Shown in pieces: positions 53,048 through 61,713 of a stretch of DNA of 64,000 bases. The DNA is from Brevibacillus agri (GTDB taxonomy: Bacteria; Bacillota; Bacilli; Brevibacillales; Brevibacillaceae). The notes beneath the pieces were generated by a model, which searched no databases, was not told the origin of the DNA, and saw only the letters and a program-made list of their open reading frames with translations. A program made the position numbers and the translations under genes. The stretch covers positions 3,092,001 to 3,156,000 of the forward strand of contig NZ_CP026363.1 of assembly GCF_004117055.1 (NCBI RefSeq), written 5' to 3'. Every line of letters starts with the position of its first letter. The stretch's first letter is position 1.

Positions 53048-54100
53048 CTACCGGAATTTTGTAATGACGTTGAATCCGAACGTGTTGTAGTTCGTCATAT
53101 CCTCCAGGATGCCAGACACATCGTCGAGCGCTACCTCGCGGGAAACGAGCGAGGACGGATTCAGCCTGCCCTGGGCAATCATGGTCAGCAAGCCGTCATA
53201 GGCGGCGTGCGGATTGCCGATGCTGCCGACAATCTCCAGTTCCATCGCGGTAATCGCGTCAATCGGCAGCCCGACCATACCGCCTTCGTCTTTTGTCGTC
53301 AGGCCGATCTGCACATGCCTGCCGCCTTTGCGCAGGCTCAGAACCGAGTTGAGGATCGTATCGCGTATCCCCAGGGCATCAATCGAGGCGTGCGCCCCGC
53401 CCTTCGTGATTTCCTTGATCGCTTCGACGACGTTTTCCTTCCTGGCGTTGACGACCGCGACGGCGCCCTCTTCTTTTGCTTTTGCCAGTTTTGCGTCGTC
53501 TACATCCACGGCGATGACCATGGCGCCGACAGCGCTTGCGACCTGCACCGAGGACAAGCCTACGCCGCCTGCCCCGTGTACGGCAAGCCAGTTGCCCGGC
53601 TGGACGTTTCCGCGCACGACGCCGTGATACCCTGTCATGTAGCGGCAGCCGATGGCCGCAGCCGTCAACGTGTCCACCTCGTCGGGCAGACGGATCAGGT
53701 TAAAGTCTCCGTTCGGCACCTTGACGTATTCCGCGTATGCGCCATCGTAGCTGAATCCGAAGATCGCCATGTTGTCGCAGCGGTTGGAATGCCCGGAGAG
53801 GCAATTGGCGCAATGCGAGCATCCTTCGTGGAAAGGCGTGGTCACGCGATCGCCGGGACGGAAGTTTTTCACTTCCTTGCCGACCGCCTCGACGACACCT
53901 CCCAGCTCATGGCCCGGAATAATCGGCAACTGCGGACTCAACCCGATCCAGTCCCAGTCGCCCATCCACGCATGCCAGTCACTGCGGCATACCCCGCACG
54001 CCTCTACCCGGACGATGACGTCTTTTGGACCCGGCGTCGGGTCCGGCACCTCCCCGATGTAAAGTGGTTTTTGTTGCTCCAATATTTGCGCCGCTCTCAT
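53048..54100 (-). CDS. zinc-dependent alcohol dehydrogenase
   Basis: Medium-chain dehydrogenase, 350 residues. Catalytic zinc site CGVCRSDWHAW and GHELGGVVEAVG, structural zinc cysteines in GCSHCANCLSGHSNRCDN, coenzyme fold HGAGGVGLSSVQVAS with an acidic residue (VDVDD) that favours NAD. It interconverts an alcohol and aldehyde, and follows the aldehyde dehydrogenase gene by 57 bp in the same transcript, so together they oxidise an alcohol to its acid. ATG 54100 after GAAGGGGG. Confidence 0.93.
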   Translation of the reverse strand: MRAAQILEQQKPLYIGEVPDPTPGPKDVIVRVEACGVCRSDWHAWMGDWDWIGLSPQLPIIPGHELGGVVEAVGKEVKNFRPGDRVTTPFHEGCSHCANCLSGHSNRCDNMAIFGFSYDGAYAEYVKVPNGDFNLIRLPDEVDTLTAAAIGCRYMTGYHGVVRGNVQPGNWLAVHGAGGVGLSSVQVASAVGAMVIAVDVDDAKLAKAKEEGAVAVVNARKENVVEAIKEITKGGAHASIDALGIRDTILNSVLSLRKGGRHVQIGLTTKDEGGMVGLPIDAITAMELEIVGSIGNPHAAYDGLLTMIAQGRLNPSSLVSREVALDDVSGILEDMTNYNTFGFNVITKFR

Positions 54101-54157
54101 GTACCGTTTCCCCCTTCATTTTTTCTCGTTCTTTTTTTCAGCCTTGTCCGCAGGGAA

Positions 54158-55660
54158 TTAATCCAGATTGACCCAGACCGCTTTTACCTGTGTGTACAAA
54201 TCGAGCGCATACGAGCCCATTTCCCGCCCGTACCCGGACTGCTTGTAGCCGCCAAACGGCACGGCTGCGTCCAGCGCATTGTAGCAGTTGACCCAGACGG
54301 TGCCCGCTTCGAGCGCGTGCGCGACTTTGTGCGCCTTGCGCAAGTCTGTCGTCCAGACGCCAGCAGCCAGCCCGTACTCGGTGTCGTTTGCCCGCCGGAT
54401 GACATCGGCAATCTGCGCTTCGTCGTCAAACGGCATCGCTGCGACGACCGGGCCAAAAATTTCTTCGCGGGCAATCGTCATCCGCTCGTTCACATCGGCA
54501 AAAATCGTCGGCGGCACAAAGTAGCCCGGCCCGTCCAGCGGTGCGCCTCCCGTCAGCGAGGTCGCGCCTTCCTCATGCCCTTTTTGCAGGTAGCCCGACA
54601 CCCGCGCAAACTGCTCGCTCGATACGAGCGGCCCGATCTCGGTAGACTCGTCCAGCCCGTTGCCCTGCTTCATTTTCGAGGCGAAGCTCGTCATGTCGGC
54701 GAGGACGTTGTCGTACACTTTTTTATGGACGAACAGCCGCGAGCCTGCGCAGCACACCTGTCCCTGGTTGAAGAAAATGCCCATCAGCGCGCCGGGAATC
54801 GCCTTGGAAAAATCGGCGTCCGGGAAAATGATGTTCGGCGACTTGCCGCCCAGTTCCAGCGACACCCGCTTCAAGTTGCCAGCGGCTTGCTGCATAATAA
54901 GCTTGCCAACCTCTGTCGATCCGGTGAACGCCACTTTGCGGATGCGCGGATGGTTCGTGATCGCAGCGCCTGCCGTCGGACCAAAGCCCGTGATGATGTT
55001 GACCACGCCTTCGGGGAAGCCGGCCTGCTGGATCAGCTCAGCCAAATAGATGGCGGTGAGCGGCGTTTGCTCGGCACTTTTCAAAATGACGGCGTTGCCT
55101 GTCGCCAGAGCCGCCCCCAGCTTCCACGCCGCCAAAAGCAGCGGGAAATTCCACGGAATGATCTGCCCGACGACCCCGACAGGCTCGCGGCGCGTGTAGG
55201 TCAGCATGTTCGGTCCGGCCGAGTTGTTGATGACTTCGCCCGCGAGCTTCGTCGACCAGCCAGCGTAATAGCGGAAATGGTCAATCGCCAGCGGAATATC
55301 GGCGACGCGGGCATGCGTGACGGGCTTGCCGTTGTCGATCGTCTCGAGCTGCGCGAGCGCCTCGGCGTGCTCTTCCATCAGGTCGGCCAGCTTCCACAGC
55401 AAGCGGCCCCGCTCGCTCGGCGTCACTTTTGCCCACGCGCCCGCAAGCGTCTTTTCGGCTGCCTGCACCGCCAGTTCCACGTCTTCGGCATCTGCCTCGT
55501 ACACCGAAGTAATCGCCTTGCCTGTTGCCGGATCAATCGTCTCAAACGTCTTTCCCGATGCCGATGCTACAAACTCCCCGCCAATGAACAGCTTTTTCGG
55601 CCCGCCCGCCAAAAAAGCTTCCACGCGAGGGTCCAGTGAGATGTTTGCCGTCTGCGTCAC
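54158..55660 (-). CDS. NAD-dependent aldehyde dehydrogenase
   Basis: 500-residue ALDH1-like enzyme. The glutamate is in LELGGKSPNIIF, the nucleophilic cysteine in FFNQGQVCCAGSRLF, and the coenzyme fold in FTGSTEVGKLI. I chose GTG 55660 (VTQTANISLDPRVEAF), eight bases after GAGGAGGG; the extension to 55723 covers the sigma-54 promoter. First gene of the dehydrogenase operon, divergent from its activator. Confidence 0.93.
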   Translation of the reverse strand: MTQTANISLDPRVEAFLAGGPKKLFIGGEFVASASGKTFETIDPATGKAITSVYEADAEDVELAVQAAEKTLAGAWAKVTPSERGRLLWKLADLMEEHAEALAQLETIDNGKPVTHARVADIPLAIDHFRYYAGWSTKLAGEVINNSAGPNMLTYTRREPVGVVGQIIPWNFPLLLAAWKLGAALATGNAVILKSAEQTPLTAIYLAELIQQAGFPEGVVNIITGFGPTAGAAITNHPRIRKVAFTGSTEVGKLIMQQAAGNLKRVSLELGGKSPNIIFPDADFSKAIPGALMGIFFNQGQVCCAGSRLFVHKKVYDNVLADMTSFASKMKQGNGLDESTEIGPLVSSEQFARVSGYLQKGHEEGATSLTGGAPLDGPGYFVPPTIFADVNERMTIAREEIFGPVVAAMPFDDEAQIADVIRRANDTEYGLAAGVWTTDLRKAHKVAHALEAGTVWVNCYNALDAAVPFGGYKQSGYGREMGSYALDLYTQVKAVWVNLD

Positions 55661-55711
55661 GAAAAGTCCCTCCTCTTTTTTTGCTTGGAAATGCTTACGC
55701 TCGCTATAAGA

Positions 55712-55728
55712 AGCATGTTTCATGCCAA
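55712..55728 (-). promoter_or_regulatory. sigma-54 (-24/-12) promoter
   Basis: Minus strand TTGGCATGAAACATGCTT: GG (-24) and GC (-12) separated by exactly ten bases, as in the TGGCAC-N5-TTGC consensus. It lies about 50 bp upstream of the GTG start of the aldehyde dehydrogenase. Confidence 0.8.
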
Positions 55729-55778
55729 AACGAAAACGCTTTCAAAACGGCTATTTGCATCGTTTTCGCCTTGTACAT

Positions 55779-55816
55779 TGGAACAGTTGCTCCATCTCGC
55801 CGATACAATTGCTCCA
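55779..55816. promoter_or_regulatory. two upstream activator sites for the sigma-54 regulator
   Basis: TGGAACAGTTGCTCCA (55779-55794) is an imperfect palindrome; its right half recurs in CGATACAATTGCTCCA (55801-55816), 22 bp on, two helical turns. They are about 65-90 bp upstream of the -12 element, the usual distance for enhancer sites. Confidence 0.7.
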
Positions 55817-55885
55817 TCACTCCTCTTATATTGTTTGAAAATTGTGGTAATATAGAAGAGATAGTCTCATTTCTCTTTCGGAGGG

Positions 55886-57757
55886 GTGAACCGTTTGCTT
55901 GCGCCTACTAATGCCTTGCTGAAAAAGTCGTGGGAACGAAGTCGCTTGAATGGAGTCAATGCGTTGACAGCAAAGGATGCCATACTGGAGGAAGCCCAGT
56001 TCCGGCAGTATCGGGAACAGAAAGAAGAGTTCATGAGAACGGTCGACCCGACGATGGAGCATTTGGCCTATTGGCTGAAAAGCTCGTACTCGATCGTCGT
56101 CCTTTGCGATCCATCGGGGTACATCCTCGAAAGCAAAGGCGATCCTGCCTTTCTCAAGGACACGGAAAAAATTCAGGTGCATCGCGGAGCCTGCTGGTCT
56201 GAACAGGTGCGCGGGACCAACTCCGCAGGGACAGTCATCGTGGAGCAAAAACCGCTTGCCGTCGTCGGAACCGATCATTACTTGCCTTCCAACCACATGC
56301 TTTACTGTGCGGCTTCCCCGATTTTCGACCCGTACGGCGAGCTGGTGGCGGTCCTCGATTTCAGCGGCCATTCTGCCATGTACCACCCTTCCCTTTTGGG
56401 CATGGTGGACGTGATGGCGCGCAAAATCGAAGACTGGCTGCTCATCCACCGCCCGGATCGGCAAATGGTCATCTCGCTGTACCCGGAGCAAAGCGCGAAG
56501 CACCACGCCTTGCTCGCCGTCGACCAGGACGGAGTCGTCACAGGCGGCAACCGCGAGGCGCAGCAGCTTTTGCACCTGGACAAAAAGCGGTTCGGGCAGG
56601 TACACCTGACCGAGCTTATAGCGGACATCGAGCCTTTGCTCGGCAGGCAAAAAGACACAGCGGCAGCGCTCACGATGCCGCTGCATGCCAAAGCCAGCGG
56701 ACAGCGCCACTGGCACGCCAAAGTCCTGATCGACACACGGCCACCCCAGCTTGCCGCATCCCCGCCCTCCCGACCGAAGCCGACCCGGCCTCCTAATCGG
56801 ACTGGCCTTACTTCTTTTGATGAGCTGTACGGGCAAGACGAGCAGTTTCTCGCGGCCATTCGCCTCGCCAAACGGGCTGCCAAGACGGATTACACCGTCA
56901 TGCTCTTCGGTGAAAGCGGCACGGGCAAAGACGTCGTCAGCCAGGCGATCCACCTCGAAAGCAACCGGGCGGACAAGCCGTTTGTCGCGATCAACTGCGG
57001 CGCGATTCCGAAAAGTTTGCTGGAAAGCGAGCTGTTCGGCTACGAGCCGGGAGCGTTTACCGGGGCCAAGCAGTCCGGTCAGCCCGGAAAAATCGAACAG
57101 GCACACCAGGGGACGCTTTTTCTCGACGAAATCGCCGAGATGCCGCTGGAAATGCAAGTGGCCCTGTTGCGCGTGCTGCAAGACTTTACCGTCCATCGCG
57201 TAGGCGGAACGAAGCCGATTCACGTCGACGTGCGAATCATTACCGCCACCCATACGGATTTGTGGCAAAAAGTGCAGGAGGGCAGCTTCCGCGCAGACTT
57301 GTTTTACCGCCTGCAAGGCGTGCAGATCACGCTGCCGCCACTGCGCGAGCGCGCGGATCGGCTGCAGCTCGCTGCGCTTTTGCTGCAAGGCATCGAGGCG
57401 CAGCTCGGGACAGGCCCGCTTACGCTTTCCGCCAGTGCGAAAAAGCTGATCGAGAGCTACTCCTGGCCGGGGAATGTTCGCCAGCTTGCCGCAGCGCTGC
57501 GCGAAGCCGCTTTTCTCTCCGAAGGCGGAACGATTGAGCAGGCGAGCTTCCCCGCCTACATCTTGTCCAGCTACTCCCCGCCCGAAGCGATAGAGCTTGC
57601 CGCGCCGACGGCGAACACTGAAAAAAACGAGATTGTCGAGGTGCTGCGGCAAACAGGCGGGAACGTGTCGCAGACGGCGCGCATTTTGGGCATCGGGCGC
57701 AACACGGTGTACCGCAAGCTGAAAAAGCTGCTGGACCAGGACGGCCCTCATCCGTAG
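55886..57757 (+). CDS. sigma-54-dependent activator, AcoR type
   Basis: 623-residue enhancer-binding protein. An AcoR-like N-terminus with a GAF domain (GTNSAGTVIVEQKPLAV) precedes a PAS-like segment and the AAA+ domain: Walker A GESGTGKDVVSQ, the sigma-54 contact loop ELFGYEPGAFTGA, Walker B GTLFLDEIAEMP, arginine finger region FRADLFYRL. The Fis-type HTH ends it (NVSQTARILGIGRNTVYRKL). GTG 55886 overlaps the GAGGGG ribosome site region closely. Divergent from the dehydrogenase operon, which it most likely activates in response to a ligand bound by GAF. Confidence 0.93.
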   Translation: MNRLLAPTNALLKKSWERSRLNGVNALTAKDAILEEAQFRQYREQKEEFMRTVDPTMEHLAYWLKSSYSIVVLCDPSGYILESKGDPAFLKDTEKIQVHRGACWSEQVRGTNSAGTVIVEQKPLAVVGTDHYLPSNHMLYCAASPIFDPYGELVAVLDFSGHSAMYHPSLLGMVDVMARKIEDWLLIHRPDRQMVISLYPEQSAKHHALLAVDQDGVVTGGNREAQQLLHLDKKRFGQVHLTELIADIEPLLGRQKDTAAALTMPLHAKASGQRHWHAKVLIDTRPPQLAASPPSRPKPTRPPNRTGLTSFDELYGQDEQFLAAIRLAKRAAKTDYTVMLFGESGTGKDVVSQAIHLESNRADKPFVAINCGAIPKSLLESELFGYEPGAFTGAKQSGQPGKIEQAHQGTLFLDEIAEMPLEMQVALLRVLQDFTVHRVGGTKPIHVDVRIITATHTDLWQKVQEGSFRADLFYRLQGVQITLPPLRERADRLQLAALLLQGIEAQLGTGPLTLSASAKKLIESYSWPGNVRQLAAALREAAFLSEGGTIEQASFPAYILSSYSPPEAIELAAPTANTEKNEIVEVLRQTGGNVSQTARILGIGRNTVYRKLKKLLDQDGPHP

Positions 57758-57804
57758 TTACAGACCGATCGCGTTGCCCTTTTTGTCCAAAACAGTCGAA
57801 CGCC

Positions 57805-57836
57805 AAAAAGCCCGGATCGACCAGATCGGGCTTTTC
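57805..57836. terminator. bidirectional terminator between the activator and glnL
   Basis: AAAAGCCCGGATC/GATCGGGCTTTT arms between convergent genes. Confidence 0.8.
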
Positions 57837-57879
57837 GTGATGGGCAAGAGGCGGACGCCGGGAAACGAGCCGTGCGGTT

Positions 57880-58812
57880 TCACGCTTCCGACTGGATGCG
57901 TCTGGCCTCGGCATACAGCACCTGAATAAACTTTTTCATATTGATGCGAATATCGGAGGAAGCAGCGGTCTTGTTTTTCAGCTCCGCCATTTTTTTCCAC
58001 ACAAAAGTAAAGTCAAAAAACTGCGACGCGTAATTCTCGAATTTCCAGTTGGACAGATCGGACAGGCCGAGCGAAGCCAAATGGTTCAACGACTGGTAGA
58101 TCGCCCTTCGCACCCGTTGCTCCGATGCCTTGACCACCTTCATGACCTGCGCTTCTTCTGCCCCTGCTCCCAACCTGGCTTCGGCCACCGCGACGAAAAT
58201 TTCCTTGAGCGCGGGAAAGCCGTTTTTGAACGTGTGCGTTTGCTCGTAGTCGGACAAGTAATCCAAAATATCGAGTAGATCGTTGCTCCCGTTCTCGCCC
58301 GCAATGCCAAGCTCCGACAGGAGGAATTGTCCCGCCTCGCGCAACTGCTTTTCGTTTTTGGCCGTGCGCGTCTGGCCCGTGGCCGCCTGATCGAGCTGCA
58401 AAACCGAATGCAGCGATTTGTGGATGTCCTGGATCGATTTTTCCAGCCGAATCTTCTCGATCACTTTTTGCAAAATCGTCACCACTTCGATCCGGTTGAC
58501 GGGCTTGATGATGTAGTATTCGCTGCCGAGCGAGTAGGCTTGCGCGATCAAGTCCTTCGATTCTACCTGGGAAATCATCACGATCTTTCCCTTGAACGCC
58601 GGGCGAATTTGCCGGATCGCTTCAATCCCGTCGCGAATGGGCATGAGCAGATCGATCAGCAAGATGTCTACATGGCGCATCGTCAGCATATGCCCGTCGA
58701 TGAGCGATCCGTCCTCCGCTTCCCCCACGACTTCCCCCAAATTTTCATCCTCAATAATCTCCGTCAACATCAGGCGCACGGCCTCATCATCATCGACTAC
58801 GTAAAAAAGCAT
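57880..58812 (-). CDS. glnL: GlnL-like response regulator
   Basis: Two-component regulator activating glutaminase and glutamine-transport genes in Bacillus. 310 residues. Receiver domain with acidic pocket DDDEA, phospho-acceptor D in LLIDLLMPIRDG and the lysine in YIIKPVNR; then a YcbB-type C-terminal domain with a helix-turn-helix (VMKVVKASEQRVRRAIYQSL). The starting ATG at 58812 is 3 bp after what would be the stop of intact glnK. Its expected targets, glsA and the symporter, lie beyond the IS. Confidence 0.88.
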   Translation of the reverse strand: MLFYVVDDDEAVRLMLTEIIEDENLGEVVGEAEDGSLIDGHMLTMRHVDILLIDLLMPIRDGIEAIRQIRPAFKGKIVMISQVESKDLIAQAYSLGSEYYIIKPVNRIEVVTILQKVIEKIRLEKSIQDIHKSLHSVLQLDQAATGQTRTAKNEKQLREAGQFLLSELGIAGENGSNDLLDILDYLSDYEQTHTFKNGFPALKEIFVAVAEARLGAGAEEAQVMKVVKASEQRVRRAIYQSLNHLASLGLSDLSNWKFENYASQFFDFTFVWKKMAELKNKTAASSDIRINMKKFIQVLYAEARRIQSEA

Positions 58813-60001
58813 CGTCTACTCTTTCTCCCTTACATGATTGATCGGCAGCCGGATGAAAAACTCTGTCCCTCTCCCGGTTGCTCCGTCGTGCGCGGTTGCG
58901 TCGGGGCGGAACGCCCGGGCCGTCGTCCACGATTTTCAGCTCGACGAAGTCGCCGTTTCTGTCCACGTGGATCACGATACGCCCCGTCTGCTGGATCGCT
59001 TCGACGGCATTGGCGACGATGTTGTTGATGAGCGACAGCAGCGTAAACGCGTGGTAGTGCGGATGCTCGCCGGAAATCGTGCTGGAAAACGCAATCTGCT
59101 TTCCCAACAGGCTCGCGTATTTCTGATTGGAGCGCATGATGATGTCCACCAGTTGGTGAATGTCCATAAAATCCGTCTTGTTTTCGTGCGAAATCAGCTT
59201 TTGCAGACCCGCAAAAATGCGCTGGTTGTCCTTTTTGATCTCATGGACTTCCCCGGCGATAATCAGCGCCTTTTTCGCGAACGACTCGACAGCAGCTTGC
59301 CCGACTTCGCTTTTCAACGCCTGCAAGCCCTGGTACAGCTCAAACGACTTGACGGTGATGTTCTCCGCGTTTTGCAGCGTCTTTTTCAGATGAATGGACT
59401 CCTCGTACAAATTGGAAATGAGCAGCAGCATGTGCTCGTGCTGGGCGCGTGTCTGCTTTTCCCGCGCCTGCGTCTCGTACAGCCGGATCATGTTCAAAAA
59501 GCTCAGGACGACAAAGCTGTGCGACAGCGCGATGACGAACATCTCCTGCAGCGCTCCCCACGTGATGACGATGTGGAACAGGACGTATTGCGACAGCAGC
59601 TCGATCAAGTCGGCCACGACCTCGATGACCATCCCGATCCCGGCAATCAATAGCGTCTGCTCGCGAAACCGCTCCATGCGGATGACGTAAAACAGCAGCG
59701 AGTAGGAAAAGTAGAAAAAAAAGCTGGAGTAGTGCTCCCGCATGGAAGCCGTCCAATCAAAAGCGCTGTGCGTGTAAAAATCGAGCAGCAGCCGAAAGCC
59801 GACCACGCAAAGCCCTGTCAAAAATCCGGGCAAAACCGCCGGAAGCCGCTGGAACAAAAGCAAGAAGAAGAAAAAGGTAGGCGCGCCAAAGCTGATCCGA
59901 AACGTCTCGTTGACCGGATAAAATTTCAACTCACCGGCGAGCGGCACGGTAATCAGCATGAGCGCCAGGAGGTACCCGTCCTTTTTTAATGGGGAATGCA
60001 T
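58790..60001 (-). CDS. glnK: GlnK-like sensor kinase with a damaged ATP-binding domain
   Basis: About 403 residues in the open frame. Six or more N-terminal membrane segments (about 10-150), a helical region, the N-box (LLSLINNIVANAVEAIQQTG) and G1 (IVDDGPGV) are present. The sequence after G1 is out of frame and lacks the F and G2 boxes. The true C-terminus, TGRGTEFFIRLPINHVREKE, survives in another frame ending 58816, 3 bp before glnL. About 40 residues have been deleted with a frameshift, so ATP binding is probably lost. ATG 60001 after GGGAGGGG; the upstream start is not supported. Confidence 0.75.
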   Translation of the reverse strand: MHSPLKKDGYLLALMLITVPLAGELKFYPVNETFRISFGAPTFFFFLLLFQRLPAVLPGFLTGLCVVGFRLLLDFYTHSAFDWTASMREHYSSFFFYFSYSLLFYVIRMERFREQTLLIAGIGMVIEVVADLIELLSQYVLFHIVITWGALQEMFVIALSHSFVVLSFLNMIRLYETQAREKQTRAQHEHMLLLISNLYEESIHLKKTLQNAENITVKSFELYQGLQALKSEVGQAAVESFAKKALIIAGEVHEIKKDNQRIFAGLQKLISHENKTDFMDIHQLVDIIMRSNQKYASLLGKQIAFSSTISGEHPHYHAFTLLSLINNIVANAVEAIQQTGRIVIHVDRNGDFVELKIVDDGPGVPPRRNRARRSNRERDRVFHPAADQSCKGERVDDAFLRSR

Positions 60002-60070
60002 GCGCGAAGCTTCCCCTCCCTGTCTGGTTTCTGCGATGAATGTCACTATTTTCCCCTATCTATTCTTATC

Positions 60071-61429
60071 TGAGCATTTTGCAGAAATCTGAGCCCTTGA
60101 GACACAAGGATTTCTAGGGATAAAAAAGGGACTTCACCCCAATTTGGAGAAGTTTTTCGGTGACCAAACCAAAAACGCCCAAAAGGAGGAAGTCACCTTG
60201 TATATTCTTCAAGAAAGTCTGTTTTCCTTCGAGGAACTGCAAAAACTTGAATCCAAAGAACGATTGCCTATCTTTTTCAGCGCTCTTGACCTACGTCCTT
60301 ACGCCAAAGAACTGAGAAGCCGTTCCCCCCGAGGCGCTGACGGTCACTGCAGACAAGGAATCCTTCGGGCTTTGCTTGCAGCTCCGCTTGAGAATATCAG
60401 TACGTTCACTGGCCTACATCGCCGGCTGGATATGGATCTTCGTTTTCGCTATCGATGCGGACTTCGGCTTGATCGGAAAGCTCCTTCCGTGGCAACGTTG
60501 AGCCGCGTCTTTGCCGAGCTTACGAGCAAAGACCTGGTCAAGCGACTTTTTGAGGATCTGGTCACACGCTGCAAGCAAGAAGGCATCGTCGATGGAAGTC
60601 ATGTGGCCATCGATAGTGCCGCGATCCATGCCTACGAGAAGAAACAGCCGAAACGTAAAAGCGAGCTCACAGGCAATGCAAACTGGGGTGCCAAGTTCGA
60701 CTCCTTCGGCAATAAGGTGAAGTGGTTTGGCTACAAGCTTCATCTCGCCGTCGATACCAAAAGCGAACTGCCGATGGCGCTCGCCGTGACACCGGCTCAT
60801 GTCCATGACGGCGATATGGCGCCAGATCTGATGGAACAAGTCGCGGCAAAAACCAAAGTCAGCTTCTTTGTCCTCGATGCTGGGTACGACCAACTAAAAA
60901 ACTATGAGGCTGCCCGGAATTTGAAAGCACAGGCGATCATCCCGATGAATCTTCGCAATGAGAAAGAGCCGCCTGCCGGCATGACATCAAACGGAACGCC
61001 TTGCTGCTCCATGGGTTTTCCGATGACCTATTGGGGAGCGGATGGCGATGTTCTGAAATTCCGCTGTCCCCATGCTACAGGCAAGGTAGACTGCCCGCTC
61101 GGAATGGCCGCTTGTTCGTCTTCCAATTATGGGATGGTCGTTAAGGTGGATACAACCAGTGATCTGCGCCGCTACTCCACACCGCATCGGGAGAGCAAGC
61201 GTTGGAAAGAACTGTACAACGAAAGAACTAGCGTGGAACGATGCAATTCCCGCTTGAAAACCTATCTAACAGCCGATGCGATGCACGTTTGGGGAATTCA
61301 GAAAGTCACAACGCACCAGTACCTTAACGCCATTGTATTGCTGGCTTCTGCACTAGCCATGGTTAAGCATTCAAGCAAAGCCGCAGCTTAAATTTTTCAG
61401 CATAGACGAAAATTCTGCAGGTCTGCCCA
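60071..61429 (+). mobile_element. IS element inserted between glnK and glsA
   Basis: About 1.36 kb around one transposase gene. The outer sequences TGAGCATTTTGCAGAA (left) and the reverse complement of TTCTGCAGGTCTGCCCA (right, 61413-61429) are imperfect terminal inverted repeats with one gap; exact ends and a target duplication were not established. It separates the glnKL pair from its target operon. Confidence 0.6.
60144..61391 (+). CDS. DDE transposase (IS4/IS1182-like)
   Basis: 415 residues if started at the first in-frame ATG-like codon; TTG 60198 (YILQESLFSFEELQ region) preceded by AAAAGGAGG is a likely real start. Catalytic triad candidates: D in GSHVAIDSAAIHAY, D in SFFVLDAGYDQ, and E in NERTSVERCNSRLK, the last fitting the YREK-like signature region. 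An N-terminal DUF772-type domain (ALDLRPYAKELR, then LSRVFAELT) is present. The gene appears full length and uninterrupted, so the element may be active. Confidence 0.8.
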   Translation: MEKFFGDQTKNAQKEEVTLYILQESLFSFEELQKLESKERLPIFFSALDLRPYAKELRSRSPRGADGHCRQGILRALLAAPLENISTFTGLHRRLDMDLRFRYRCGLRLDRKAPSVATLSRVFAELTSKDLVKRLFEDLVTRCKQEGIVDGSHVAIDSAAIHAYEKKQPKRKSELTGNANWGAKFDSFGNKVKWFGYKLHLAVDTKSELPMALAVTPAHVHDGDMAPDLMEQVAAKTKVSFFVLDAGYDQLKNYEAARNLKAQAIIPMNLRNEKEPPAGMTSNGTPCCSMGFPMTYWGADGDVLKFRCPHATGKVDCPLGMAACSSSNYGMVVKVDTTSDLRRYSTPHRESKRWKELYNERTSVERCNSRLKTYLTADAMHVWGIQKVTTHQYLNAIVLLASALAMVKHSSKAAA

Positions 61430-61583
61430 TTTTTCCAAAGCCATCACATCACGACATTGAAACCAACCACAGGCCATATAAATCTGTTGTCTTTTTCTCG
61501 AAAATGGAATTATGCAAAGTGCTCATCTATAAAATACGTGAACGACAAGTATAGAAAAAATATTTATATAAATGCGTGAAAGC
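61430..61583 (+). other. spacer between the IS and glsA
   Basis: AT-rich DNA with the likely glsA promoter region; no gene. Confidence 0.4.
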
Positions 61584-61609
61584 TTTTGTTGGTTTTTGTT
61601 TGATTTTGT
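61584..61609 (+). promoter_or_regulatory. three tandem GlnL-type boxes upstream of glsA
   Basis: TTTTGT occurs three times at exactly 10-bp steps (61584, 61594, 61604), i.e. TTTTGT-N4-TTTTGT-N4-TTTTGT. The direct repeat TTTTGT-N4-TTTTGT is the reported GlnL target in B. subtilis. Confidence 0.8.
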
Positions 61610-61713
61610 AGGTTGGTTTTAAAGTGTTCAATATACGTTTTTTGCCTGGCGTGGAAGCGCTTTCGACCGAAGGCAAAAAGGCTAGAAAGCACAGGATTTG
61701 GGGGGAAGCACGT

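Noticed and set aside
52952..55639. An 895-codon open frame on the plus strand
   Set aside because: Shadow of the alcohol and aldehyde dehydrogenase genes; GC-rich third positions keep the opposite strand free of stops.
55826..57751. A 641-codon open frame on the minus strand
   Set aside because: Shadow of the sigma-54 activator gene.
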